This document shows positions 1 through 10,364 of a stretch of 64,000 bases of DNA, piece after piece. The position numbers and the translations under genes were made by a program. The DNA is taken from assembly GCA_004154925.1 (NCBI GenBank), contig QJNS01000091.1:124001-188000 (forward strand). Reading direction: 5' to 3'. The DNA is from Monosporascus cannonballus (taxonomy: Eukaryota > Ascomycota > Sordariomycetes > Xylariales). How positions within the stretch are numbered: position 1 is the first letter of the stretch; every line of letters begins with the position of its first letter. The notes below the pieces were generated by a model. It was not told the origin of the DNA, searched no databases, and saw only the letters and a program-made list of their open reading frames with translations.

Positions 1-2220
1 TTTGGCTCACCATCCCCAAGGATGTGTCTCAATGCTTAGTCTATTAAACTATTGGAGCTCTTGTTTTCGATCAAGGGGCTGTTGAATCTGTCAACTTCGA
101 CAACGGTCGTGGGTCCATTTTGGTCGGGATTTGTCATACTCGTATTAGTCGCTGTGTACCTTGCATAAGCGGCATTTCGGGAACTCTAGCATGAGCCCGA
201 AGGCATCTGCGCTCCAACCAGAAACGAAACGAAACGTCAACCGCAGCAATATCTCTTCCCAACCGAGCAGATTCACCATCGAGACTTGAGCGTGAATTTT
301 TCGAAAGCGCCGAAAGCTGGTTCGACAGGAGCGACGAAACGAGAATAAAAGCAAAAACATACAATCGGACTCCATAGATGAAACCGACCTTCGTTTATAC
401 ACCCTCTCAGTTCTAATAAAGTGCCAAGGAACTACAACAGGAGACCATCCCAGCAAAATCAACTGCAGCCTTCAAGACGCTACAGCGAATTTCTACCAGG
501 CGCATCGCCTCATTCGAACGAAAATATCATATACCAAACTCTCAAAGCAACGCTGTAAGAATCCGAAGTATGACTACAGAACGCTTATAGATTCCAATTC
601 ATTATGCAAACACTAGGTACGTGCCTGGAGCCTCAATCACTGTGCCCATTTTACTTGTATTCGAATTTGAGCCGCCCGCGTACATCAGGGGTCGGGTACG
701 TGCTTGGTTTCTAGAACTTGAATCACCGTTCTAGTACCGTAGCTGAAAGACGCCATTATCATCTGCAGTGTAACCTAGCCATTTGGATCTAGGAGTGCAA
801 CCATGTACTCTGGATGCTATTCGATATTGGCGACTGCGAGCTGAAGCGGTGTGTGACATCAGTTTCACCGATGTAGCCTATCGTGGACGCGTTACATTGT
901 CTTGTTGAGCGGCTTCTTGTTCAGCTTTCCTTGTAGGAAGGCGAAGATGCAGGTCGCCATTTTGCCGTCCATGCCCTCTCCCAGGTTTTATATTCCTTGC
1001 CATGGCAGGGATTATTCCGTCAATAATGCATCTCATGCTGCCTGCTGCATTTCATATACTAATTTTCGATCAGTCTTATCTTATTCAGTCGTTGAAGCAT
1101 AATACCATTTTTGACCGGAGATCTCTCTTATGTCTAGCCATAGCGTTGGATTGACCTCATGTAGAATTGGCTACCTCTGCGAGAGCGACAAGATAGATTT
1201 ATGACGGAGGACACTATCCCGCAACGGCCGTTGTCTTTCCCGCGCGTCCGAGGATACACGTCGATACAAACCCGAAGGTCGTGAAATCGAAAGCGGAAGC
1301 CCAAACCGGACAGGCGAAACGTCTGCGAGACACGACGAAGCTGGCCGAGTATCGGCAGTATTTCCTGCCATCATTCCGGAGCTTGAAGTCAGAGTTGGGT
1401 ATTACTACACTCACTTCGGCGCAGCTGCTCACAACTTCGCGGCTGTTGAATGCCATCCAGCGACATATCCCGACCACACATAACACAGGTCTTCTATACG
1501 GCGTTGCCGAAACTTTATAGAGGGCTGTTGTGAACGTCAAGCTGTTGGATAGCTATTCCGGTTCCTTGACGCATCACCAAGAAACTCTCTCAGGGCATTG
1601 CGGCGCGGTCTCGAGACGTCAAGCATTCTCTGGCCCAATCATACGATCCAGTCGAATATTTTGCGACGTCGATAAATTGCTCTTTCATCTGGATTGGACG
1701 GAAATTACGGGAACCAGGAACACCTACGCTTTCACAGGGGGGGGGGTTCGGTCTCTAAATATCTTGGCTTTCCGTTCCAACCGGTAAGCTGGTACACCAA
1801 CCCTCGCCCAGACAAGCATCAACAAGGGCCGGGTCCGTATGTAACGGCACAGTAACGCTCTGGCCCTGGAGCATGACCCCAGTCCAAGTAGCGCCTTTGT
1901 TGGATTCGACCCCGGACGGCATGCATGACAGTCCACTTTGTAACAAGGGCTATCCACCATTCTTACCGCGTCACTAAATAACATTCAGTTCCGCCCTCGT
2001 GTGTGCATCACTTGGTAATTTTTCCAGAGCTGGGAGCTTGTTAGTCTTCACAGCTGTGGATTGTGTGGTTTTGTGTCGTCTTCGTTTCCCGGGCACGAGG
2101 TCGTCCGCCTCCTAACAGCTGAAGGGCGCGTCGAAGGATCAAGAAGACTAAGCAACGACTTTAGAAGCACGAAGACACTACAGCACCCTAGGTTATCTCG
2201 CCTAATTGGTCTGGAACTAG
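1..2220. other. Intergenic / 5' leader, no gene recognised
   Basis: Only short open frames (up to 114 codons) occur on both strands and none shows a recognisable domain. The frames at 1281-1520 (+) and 1214-1540 (-) overlap one another, which suggests chance. Base composition is normal, with no sign of RIP. The part nearest 2221 probably holds the promoter and leader of the CRIB gene. A partial gene entering from the left edge cannot be excluded. Confidence 0.5.
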
Positions 2221-4695
2221 ATGCATTCGACAATGCCTATATACACGACCGGTCAAGGTGGCCAACGGGACACCACAGTGGAACCTGTAGTTACGAGGGT
2301 ACTTTCACCCAGTGCAACTACATCGCCAGTCCGATCGCGCCATCACGTCGGTCGCGGTATCGTCGACTTGCTAGAACCTGCTATGGAGGGCCCGCCGTCA
2401 CCTGAGCGGATACGAGCACTAAGCAAAAGGCTGAAACAGAGCTCGCTTGCAGAGAAGCACAACAGCCAATTTACGGTGTCTTCAGGCTCATCGTTCATCT
2501 CTGCGACGTCAGGAACACCATCATGGGATGATGACCGCCAACCATCAAGGAGATCATCTCAGCGCTCTATAAGCGGCAGCAACCCGTCGCGCGACAGACC
2601 TGATAGTGTGACAGTCTTTGGCAAGAGCCTATTCAGTCGCAAGGGCAAGTTGCGCAGGGAACCCAGCGATCCTAATTTCCTTAGCAGTACAACTCATTTG
2701 TCTGAAACCACCCCCGATCCCGTGCCTACGAGGGAACATCGTTCCGTGTCGGCGATGTTTGCTAGGCGGAAATCCACGAAAGGGGGTGATGCTGAGGCGC
2801 ATTCGCAAAAGAAAATCCAGATCTCAGAACCATATAACTTCCAGCACCTGACTCACACGCACAAGGAGAGCCTGCCTGACCTCGGTCTAGCGAGCCGAGA
2901 TGACCTAGTTTCCGAGTTTTCCTGTATTCGAGCAGGCCAAAAACCAACAGTCGGGTCATTGAAGGGCATCCAAGCTAATGACATAGAGTTCCGAAACCCT
3001 TTTTCTTCTGAAGCTCTCAGCGTGCCAGGGGGTGCTTCGAGAGGTTCAAGGTCTGGTAGTAGTGTCGAAGCTGAACTTGACCCGGGACAGCCTCAGTATG
3101 AAGAGGTCTCGCCCAGACGACATAGGAACGCCTATGCAGGTCGCTCCGAGTCACGAGACCAAGTCCGTTCCCCGCCATTACGCCCTCCAAGATCACCACA
3201 TGAATCCGGCTTTGCATCACCACCCATTCCACCACCTCCGAGAACGTCGAGTCGTGTGTCCCTGCGGTCCGACGCCCTTGGGCAACTGCCGTCTACCGGT
3301 CGGCACTGTTCAGCTACAGATTCGAGCTTTCAACAACCCGATCCACCTTTAGATGTCACGTTAGCCCAGTCAGTCCATGACAGTTTGCCGAAATATTCGC
3401 ATGCCATCACTACGCCCGATGAAGCCGCATGGCCGCTAGCTTCAAGTGCTATGGCCTCTTTACCTGAACTCCCGGAGGAAGAAGAAAGCCATTTATTTAC
3501 CGAGGAGCCTCTCCTCAGTCCCACACACCAGCGCTCCCCCCTGAGAGGCAGTATATCCGTTCCAGCATTGCACCGAATCTCCATGTCCCATGCTACCTCA
3601 CGACGCCCCCCCAGTAATTCTTCAGATACCTTGGGCAGATTCGATATCATTACTGTCCGAGCATCTCGCCCTAGTGTCCCAAATGACAAGACCGATGACG
3701 ACATCGATATTGGGACATGGGAAGATGATATTGACTATTGCTATGACCACGCCGTCGAAGCAGATTGTGATTATGCTTGGGAACGCCCCTCGGGCGAAAT
3801 GCTAGGGGAGATCGCGGAGAGGGAAACTCAAGCGGCGAACTATAGGATTAGTGCTACAAATAGTCCGGGCACATTCTCGCCAAATGTGTCTTCTCCTCTC
3901 GCTTCTAAGTTTTCGATCCCAAGCCCAGCTATCCACAAGTCGGACACAGCGCAGGCAACGACTGCAGCGCCGCCAAAGCCCGTTCAAGTCACGTCGAATT
4001 TCTCCCTGCCTCAGCGTGGACATAAACGGGTACTATCCCGTTCATCCAGCTTCAACAAGGAACCTCAGGGATCTGCTTGGTCCCCGTCATTTTTGGTTCC
4101 CACCGATTACAAGCAACAAATGCTTGAGTACGAAAAGGTGGGGCTGCAGGACGACGGCGACGAGGACGATGATGAAAACTTTTTAACGCACTTGCAGCGT
4201 AACGAGTCCAGTTTAAGGCTCGATAAGCCAAGCGCGCTATTAAATGCGCGATATAGTGCGTCAACTACTATATCTGCTTTCTCCGAGCGTTCGCTCGCCT
4301 CGAGCAGGCACATATCCAACACCTCTGTTTCCACCGCTTTCACTCGATGGACGGCCAGCAGCATGGGTGCTAGCTTCGAAGGCTTTAAGGCGAGCTGTGA
4401 GGCATCGCCTAGCGCTTCCGTCGCTGCCGGCGATGAACATACCGTGGTCATGGGGGAGAACGAAAGCGGCACTACCCCCTTCCCCGAGCTTACAGGGTCT
4501 GCCCTGGAACAGGGCTACACTCGTGAGAGACACATGTCTGAAGCCAATGTCCTCTTCAACGCTTCGCTTCCTGGTGACCCCGACGTTCAGGAGCCACCGA
4601 GACTCCGAAGACGAGCACGAACCACCAGCAAAAGCCACAAGCCTCCTCAGCTCGGCTTGTTCCCTCACGTATCTTCGAACGTTCGACATTTCTAG
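2221..4695 (+). CDS. CRIB (Cdc42/Rac-interactive binding) domain protein
   Basis: Intronless frame of 824 residues. An in-frame TAG lies directly before the ATG, so translation starts at 2221 or at the next Met (residue 5). Residues 201-214 read ISEPYNFQHLTHTH, which fits the CRIB/PAK-box consensus I-S-x-P-x(2-4)-F-x-H-x(2)-H, the binding site for GTP-loaded Cdc42 or Rac. The rest is mostly disordered, Ser/Pro/Arg-rich sequence, with proline runs near residues 320-345. An acidic-aromatic block at about 490-525 (TWEDDIDYCYDH, then DCDYAWER) looks like a second conserved element. No kinase or GAP domain is present, so this is not a PAK kinase. I infer an effector or scaffold in Rho-GTPase polarity signalling, comparable in concept to yeast Gic proteins, but orthology is not shown. 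No membrane segment or signal peptide is seen. Confidence 0.85.
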   Translation: MHSTMPIYTTGQGGQRDTTVEPVVTRVLSPSATTSPVRSRHHVGRGIVDLLEPAMEGPPSPERIRALSKRLKQSSLAEKHNSQFTVSSGSSFISATSGTPSWDDDRQPSRRSSQRSISGSNPSRDRPDSVTVFGKSLFSRKGKLRREPSDPNFLSSTTHLSETTPDPVPTREHRSVSAMFARRKSTKGGDAEAHSQKKIQISEPYNFQHLTHTHKESLPDLGLASRDDLVSEFSCIRAGQKPTVGSLKGIQANDIEFRNPFSSEALSVPGGASRGSRSGSSVEAELDPGQPQYEEVSPRRHRNAYAGRSESRDQVRSPPLRPPRSPHESGFASPPIPPPPRTSSRVSLRSDALGQLPSTGRHCSATDSSFQQPDPPLDVTLAQSVHDSLPKYSHAITTPDEAAWPLASSAMASLPELPEEEESHLFTEEPLLSPTHQRSPLRGSISVPALHRISMSHATSRRPPSNSSDTLGRFDIITVRASRPSVPNDKTDDDIDIGTWEDDIDYCYDHAVEADCDYAWERPSGEMLGEIAERETQAANYRISATNSPGTFSPNVSSPLASKFSIPSPAIHKSDTAQATTAAPPKPVQVTSNFSLPQRGHKRVLSRSSSFNKEPQGSAWSPSFLVPTDYKQQMLEYEKVGLQDDGDEDDDENFLTHLQRNESSLRLDKPSALLNARYSASTTISAFSERSLASSRHISNTSVSTAFTRWTASSMGASFEGFKASCEASPSASVAAGDEHTVVMGENESGTTPFPELTGSALEQGYTRERHMSEANVLFNASLPGDPDVQEPPRLRRRARTTSKSHKPPQLGLFPHVSSNVRHF

Positions 4696-7600
4696 GCTCT
4701 CGAAGTCTGCACCTCTTCTCTCTTTGCCTATGCCGTCTCTTTATTAATGAGTGAGCATTTCCAGAGCATCATGACGGGGACATCCCGCAGTTCCAACCGT
4801 GCGGTCATACCCCCTAAAACAGGGCACACCTTATGACCCGTGTCATTATTATATGACGAGTTCCCGGTCCAACTGCTCTGCAATGGCGAGGCTCACAACA
4901 AGCACTAGCATCCCCCTACCTGGGTCGCAGTTTTCCAGACGCTTCTCAGTCTCTCGCTCCCGCAAATGATTTGCTTTCCTATTTTCCTATTTTTATTTTA
5001 TTTGTTTGAGCGTGATTTAATCTGGCATAGCTGTGGTGTCTTGCATGGTTTGGTTCCAGTAGAAGGCAGTCAAAAATTGGGAGAGCATAAACGAAAAGTT
5101 TCCAAGGCGCCATTGCAATTGCCCAATAGAAGGGACCCGGAGATGTTTATGTTTTGGCTTCTATTTCGAACGATACATGACGGAAATAGAAAGGACAAAT
5201 ATCGAGCCATGTATATTGTGCGGCAATGTACGCTTTGTTGCTTGCTATATTACTATAACCCCTTGTATAGATGTCGTGGCCGAAAGGGAGGGGAGCTCGT
5301 GGTTGAGGGGTTGCCGTGGATGACAATATCGAGATTACCTACCTAGTACACAGGTATCTACATAGATATAGCCTTGAGCGGGTGTTCGAATAATATACCA
5401 AGATACACTCGACCGATCCTGTCTCACTCCACAGAAATGGTACAATGAATAAGACATTCCCAAACGCTTTGCTTATGCCGGCACTTCCCCTGCGCTATTG
5501 ATTTTCTTCATCGGATTCTACCACACCCGCCGTCAGTACGCTCGCTGACACTGCGCGGACAAAATGCCAAGTAAGTTAATTTGTCCTCCGCACCGCGACG
5601 CCAGACCGCCATAACGGGCGCCTCTCATGCCCAAGGGAAGAGGAAGAAGGAGGGCAAAACGCTGTCGCAACTGGAGCCGAGAGCCAGCCGAGGCTGATTG
5701 ATGATGGTGTGGAATCCCAACTTGTCGGAGCCATGGTTCGCCTGCAGCCGCCCGCATATTCGGCCTTCCAAGGCAGCCCTCGATGGAGGGTTTCATGCGC
5801 GGCCGGACGCACAAGCCGGGGCACCCCTTTTGGTCTTCTGATTCGGCGTTTCTGTCTCTCTCGGTCTTCCCTTGCTGCCTGCATTCGCCAGTCAGCGCGT
5901 CTCCCTCCTCCCCCACCCAGGCCCGGGGCCCGATTCCGTGTCTGCGGTGTGCGGTGTGCGTGCCAGTTGGCAGTTTGCGTTTCGGGTACCCAGGCGTACG
6001 TAGTATCCCAGTAGAGGCTGATGTCGGGCTCCGGGTAGTGGCACCGGGTATGTTGGGCATCACTGTTCCTCTCTTTTCTCCCTCGCCCCATTTCGCGGTC
6101 CGTCCCGCACCGTGTGGGCGTCTCCGCCGTCGCAACAATGTCCCCGATGGGGTGAGGCGGCTGGAGAAGAGAGGCTCCGCCCCCGATGCTCCTCGTGTCA
6201 ATCGATCTCTCTAGGGAGTTCTTCCTTACTCATTACCCTGCTGGGCTGCCATGGTTTCTTCTGAGACCTTGGCAGTTACGTACTGCGACACGGATTCTTT
6301 TTTACCACGACTCGGTAATTCTCGGTGCTGGCCTTACAAGACAATAAGCCGCCAGACGCAGAAAGAAGGCAGCCTTAAGGAGGGAGGGGGACGGACCGCT
6401 GGTGACGCACTGCGAATCTGGCCAATGGCTGTCTCGAAATATGAAATTAATCCCCGGACATTGAAACGTTTAATAGAGCCCGGTACATGTCGCGTGTGGC
6501 CAAGTCACGTATGTGATGCAACCCAACGGCTAGCCCCCCTCGCCTTTGGAAACAAGCCACATCTTATAATAAACTTTGGATTTGGCACTGGCAGTCGTCC
6601 ATCGGGAGTGGATCCTGCCACTAGCGGGGGGGGGGGGCGGGGGGGGGGGGGCGGGGGGGGGGGNNNNNNNNNNTTCCCCCCCCCCCCCCCCGCGGCCCCT
6701 CTGCTGTGCGGCTTATCACAGCGCGGGAGCTTCAATCAGCAGAGAAACAATTCCGTGGTGTCGGATGGCGTTCTTTTCCTTTTATTTCCCCCTTCCAGAC
6801 CATCGTTAGGGCCGGTCTACCGGCTCGGTTTAACTGGCCGCAGGCGACATGATGCAACGGGCATCGGCCGAACGTAGGTACCCACGCCACTTAAGCGTCA
6901 TCGGATGAGTTTGTAAACGCTTGGTAATTGGGCTTCTGGCAAGCGAAATGCTCCATGTGGACTCCCCCGGACGGGGGGCCGCTCTGGACCGCTGTGTGGG
7001 GTACCCCTTTTCTCAACAACTGGCGCCTCGTCATGAGGGGGCTCGGCCTATATGCCGCTTGTTATACTCAGCGGTAGCAACAAGCGTTTGCGAGAAGCTA
7101 CATTACACCGGGGACGGGATGTTGACGGTGGCGACGGCTAAGGGCGCCGGTCCACACCCCTCAACCCGATGCTACATTACCGGAACCAGACGTCACGGCC
7201 CTGGTTGTAATAGGTTGGGTGTCAAAAAACAAATGCAACCTAGTCATCGAAGATCTTGACTCTAGCAGCTGCAAGAGTCGATCTCGAAAGGCAATCTTTG
7301 CAGCGAGTTCTAGAGCAATAGCTTTCCATAGCCAACCCCCACGCCACGGTTAGCGCGATCGAGAGCCTCCGCGGAGTCGGCAATTCCATAGCCGCGCGTG
7401 GAGTGACGGGTGCTTGCATTTAACTCCGAAGGGCTTGGCAGCTTCCGGTCCCTCGTAGCGGGTGACTGCATTTCGACGAAGTGTTCAATACTTTGGTAGG
7501 TCCAATGAGGCCGGCAGGGAAAGTGGCTGAAGGGCGGTGTGAAGCAGCTTGAGACCTTCGGAGATCTGCTTTTCTGCAGTGCCGGCATATACACTGCCAA

Positions 7601-8199
7601 GTCCACTGCTATATCAGAGTCTTCTAAGCCTCTCCTGACCACGTCTGAGGGTGCGTGCCGTGTCTAGCGTCTCGATGCGTGGGATGAAGGTCATCCATAA
7701 AGCACTGATATTTAGACTAGAGTTCATAGTTAGAAAATGCTAAAACTGCTCCTTGGATGCGCGGAAGAATACAACTAACCCGACATTATATCAGCCAGGA
7801 GCCGCGCAGTCATAATATCTCCTCAGTAGTGGTGATTATAAAGGCTTTCAAAACAGCAACACAAGTTCTTGAGGATCCAAATTTCAGGCCATAACCAGAA
7901 GACGTCTCGCTATCAATCTTGTCGGGGGGGAAAGAATCGAGGGGCCAAAGCGGTGTACCGGGGAGTCTAAGGAGCATGAATCACATACCTCTACACTACG
8001 GCTGCAATTCCACCTACAACTCTCGAGTATGTAATCTCTTCAGCCCTTTGGATCCGGGAAGCCCCCAGTGTCTTGGCGGAGTAGACAAGCAAGTGGTGTG
8101 TACAGACAGGCGGAAATTTGAAATATCGGCTGGTCCGCAACAGGGTAGCTGTCGCTGACGGGCCTGTGGTCATATGCTTTCGCTGACGAAGAAGCGTAG
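4696..8199. other. Intergenic region, no gene recognised
   Basis: About 3.5 kb between the CRIB gene and the bHLH gene. Several frames stay open on both strands at 5533-6214 (up to 222 codons, minus) in GC-rich sequence. They overlap each other and are Arg/Pro/Gly-rich without domains, so I read them as chance frames. An ATG followed at once by GTAAGT (5564-5576) resembles the first exon of a small intron-containing gene, but no matching downstream exon was found. The segment also contains the assembly gap listed separately. The part before 8200 probably includes the bHLH promoter and leader. Confidence 0.5.
6626..6691. other. Assembly gap flanked by poly-G and poly-C
   Basis: Ten N bases (6664-6673) are preceded by a run of almost pure G from 6626 and followed by TT and 16 C. 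Both flanks therefore read as G toward the gap when each is read from its own side. This looks like low-quality read ends bridging a scaffold join. The bases in the homopolymers should not be trusted. Confidence 0.9.
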
Positions 8200-9111
8200 A
8201 TGGCATCTCAAAGACATTTGTTCCCAAGGCTAGAAGATGGATACCTCTACAATAGTCATATTGCATCGCAAGAAGACCATTTCATAACGGATAGCCTCGA
8301 CTCCTCGGGTCTTGCGCTTACCCCACATTACGATGGGCTGCCTTGGACTTTTGACCAGAACCTCTCCTCTGCCAATCAAACGACGATACAGGCCAGCCCA
8401 GCCGGATACTACTCGACCGGCGGCTGGCTACCTTCCGGGGGGACGGGTTTGCCTCACCTCGCCACCATTAATACCTCGGGGGTTCCCTTACATCGAGCCT
8501 CAGACACGGATTCCCCAGGTGGAAGTAATTCGTCTTCCGTGGCAACTTCGACCGCGCTTTCACCTTCGGTGAAAGCCACCTCAGCGAAACAAATAAGCAG
8601 TTCACGGTCTAAGAGGAGGCGGAGTCAGCAAGCTCCTTCGCCGGAGAGTTTTTCGCTGACACCAAGCACTAAGGGCAGCAAGACCAGGCTTCGTAGCGCC
8701 TCCCGTGCATCGAAAAATGCCAACCACAACCCGCCGGCAACGGCGGAGGAGCGAAGAAGCAGGGAGTGCCATAACCAAGTGGAGAAGCAGTACCGAAATA
8801 GGTTGAACGCCCAATTTGAAAGCCTACTAGATGCGCTTCCCGAGAACATGAGAAAGGGCGAAGGCGGTGATGATGGAGGCCATCCGTTTGAAGGATCCAG
8901 CTTGCCGGAACGCAAGGTCAGCCGGGCCGAGGTGTTAGATATGGCGCGGCGACACATCAAGCTGTTGGAAAAAGAGTGCGCCCTGCTCGAGGGCGAGAGA
9001 GACGAGCTTCGTGATAATGTGGAGAAGTTACAATGGCTCTTTGGTCAGTGGAAAAGTGGCAACGCGTTGGTTCAGGGGTCACCCTTCCCTGCTCGGACGG
9101 ACAGCATGTGA
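8200..9111 (+). CDS. SREBP-type bHLH transcription factor
   Basis: Intronless frame of 303 residues with an in-frame TAG directly before the ATG. The N-terminal half is Ser/Thr/Pro-rich, followed by a basic stretch at about 138-142 (SKRRR) that could act in nuclear import. The bHLH domain runs from about residue 185 to 265. Its basic region reads ECHNQVEKQYRNRLNAQFE (189-207), with the His, Glu and Arg used for E-box contact. A Tyr stands where most bHLH proteins have Arg, the hallmark of the SREBP group. Helix 2 (KVSRAEVLDMARRHIKLLEK) follows a long Gly/Asp-rich loop. A leucine-containing coiled coil (KECALLEGERDELRDNVEKL) extends helix 2. No membrane segments follow, so this is a soluble factor rather than a membrane-tethered SREBP. 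Expected role: dimeric nuclear DNA binding; target genes unknown. Confidence 0.88.
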   Translation: MASQRHLFPRLEDGYLYNSHIASQEDHFITDSLDSSGLALTPHYDGLPWTFDQNLSSANQTTIQASPAGYYSTGGWLPSGGTGLPHLATINTSGVPLHRASDTDSPGGSNSSSVATSTALSPSVKATSAKQISSSRSKRRRSQQAPSPESFSLTPSTKGSKTRLRSASRASKNANHNPPATAEERRSRECHNQVEKQYRNRLNAQFESLLDALPENMRKGEGGDDGGHPFEGSSLPERKVSRAEVLDMARRHIKLLEKECALLEGERDELRDNVEKLQWLFGQWKSGNALVQGSPFPARTDSM

Positions 9112-10364
9112 TGTCTCACAAGGGAGATACGCCATTGTAGTGCTATGAAGTGAGCGTTCCGTGTCCCGGATCGTCCCGACATCTCGCGTTCGGAGATTGG
9201 CCGCGTTGAGGTCAGATTGTGTGCCCCCATACCCTTCTGGCACGGGCATGAATGGCATCGGAGATGGCGAGGGTTAATGGGGAGTTTAGCAGAAAACTCG
9301 GGAGGCTACCTACTTCCATTGTTTCCATATGGGCTGCTTGTCAATATATACACAGGCGATACGGGTTTAGGTAATGGACAGGAGCCGGGGATCTCTGGCG
9401 GTTCTCCGGAGCCTTATACAGGAGTAAAACAAAAACATTGCAGGTGATCCGAATGGGCAAAGCACTCGGCCTTAATGCCATTGACGGTTATTTGGGCGGT
9501 CCCTAGCTGCTGATCACACCAGCACTTCTGCCCTTAGCTCATGTTGTGCTAGCATATTTCGTCTTACATGCTAGTAGATGGGACTAGTCAGGAGCAACCC
9601 GTCTGCGTGGTCACCAACGCCTTCTTGTGATTGATTACCTTGGCGGCTCTTCTGTGACATCAGTCGGCAGCAGCGTAATGATAAATAAGCTGGCTGTGTC
9701 CTTCTCGGAGACCCAAGAGCAGGAAGGAAGGGGTGTCCGAGGCGTGGACGCATTGACTAGCTCTCATCGCTGTAAGCCCAGGCGACGAATCGATCATCTG
9801 CAGCGTTTCTACCATATCTAGATGCGGTTCTTACCTAACCCAGTCAAGGATGAATTTGCGGATATTTAATGTGGAAACAAGGGGTTTAACGTCGGGGTCT
9901 ATGCGCTATACCTTCGGTAGCTGCATGGACGGAATATACGCGTATAGTCATACTCATATATAGAGCATGCTTAGACCACGTGGCATTGTAATTTATGCCG
10001 AACATGTACTTATTGAAGGTACTTAGGTCATAATTCAGGACGCCCCCGACATCGACAGCTTCAATGCAGCCAAGATAAAGGAACTCTTGTATATATATAA
10101 TATGACAGAACTCAACGTTCCCGCCGGTTACATCATATAACTGTCGACTTTCCATCTCTATCTACGTGAAGACCTATACAAACCTCGTCTGTATAATTGA
10201 CACTTCCAAAGTTATCGCACACCTCAACTGGCCTCACACATGTCAATGGATATTCGGCCGGCACGCGCTGGTGCTTTATAACGCCAGCCGCGAAACCACA
10301 TGCATCCATCAATGGAGTGTCCGTTCGTTTGCTGGCCGCATTCTTCACCGCAGTCACCACCAGC
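9112..10364. other. Intergenic region and leader of the SUN-domain gene
   Basis: No coding frame with a recognisable domain. Short frames at 9217-9447 (+), 9571-9753 (-) and 9886-10444 (-) lack domains. The frame of the downstream gene stays open back to an ATG at 10197, so some of 10197-10364 could be coding. Confidence 0.5.

Noticed and set aside
5564..5576. ATGCCAA followed by GTAAGT, like the first exon of a ribosomal protein gene (eL39-type MPS start)
   Set aside because: I searched downstream by eye for the expected second exon (HKSFRTKQK-like or other small ribosomal protein sequence) and found none up to the bHLH gene.
5533..6214. Overlapping long frames on both strands (222 codons minus, 143 codons plus)
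   Set aside because: GC-rich DNA with mutually overlapping frames, Arg/Pro/Gly-rich translations and no domain; likely chance.
10197..10364. Upstream in-frame ATG as the start of the Slp1-like protein
   Set aside because: The 56 extra residues would bury the signal sequence; the ATG at 10365 starts a normal signal peptide. Not excluded without transcript data.
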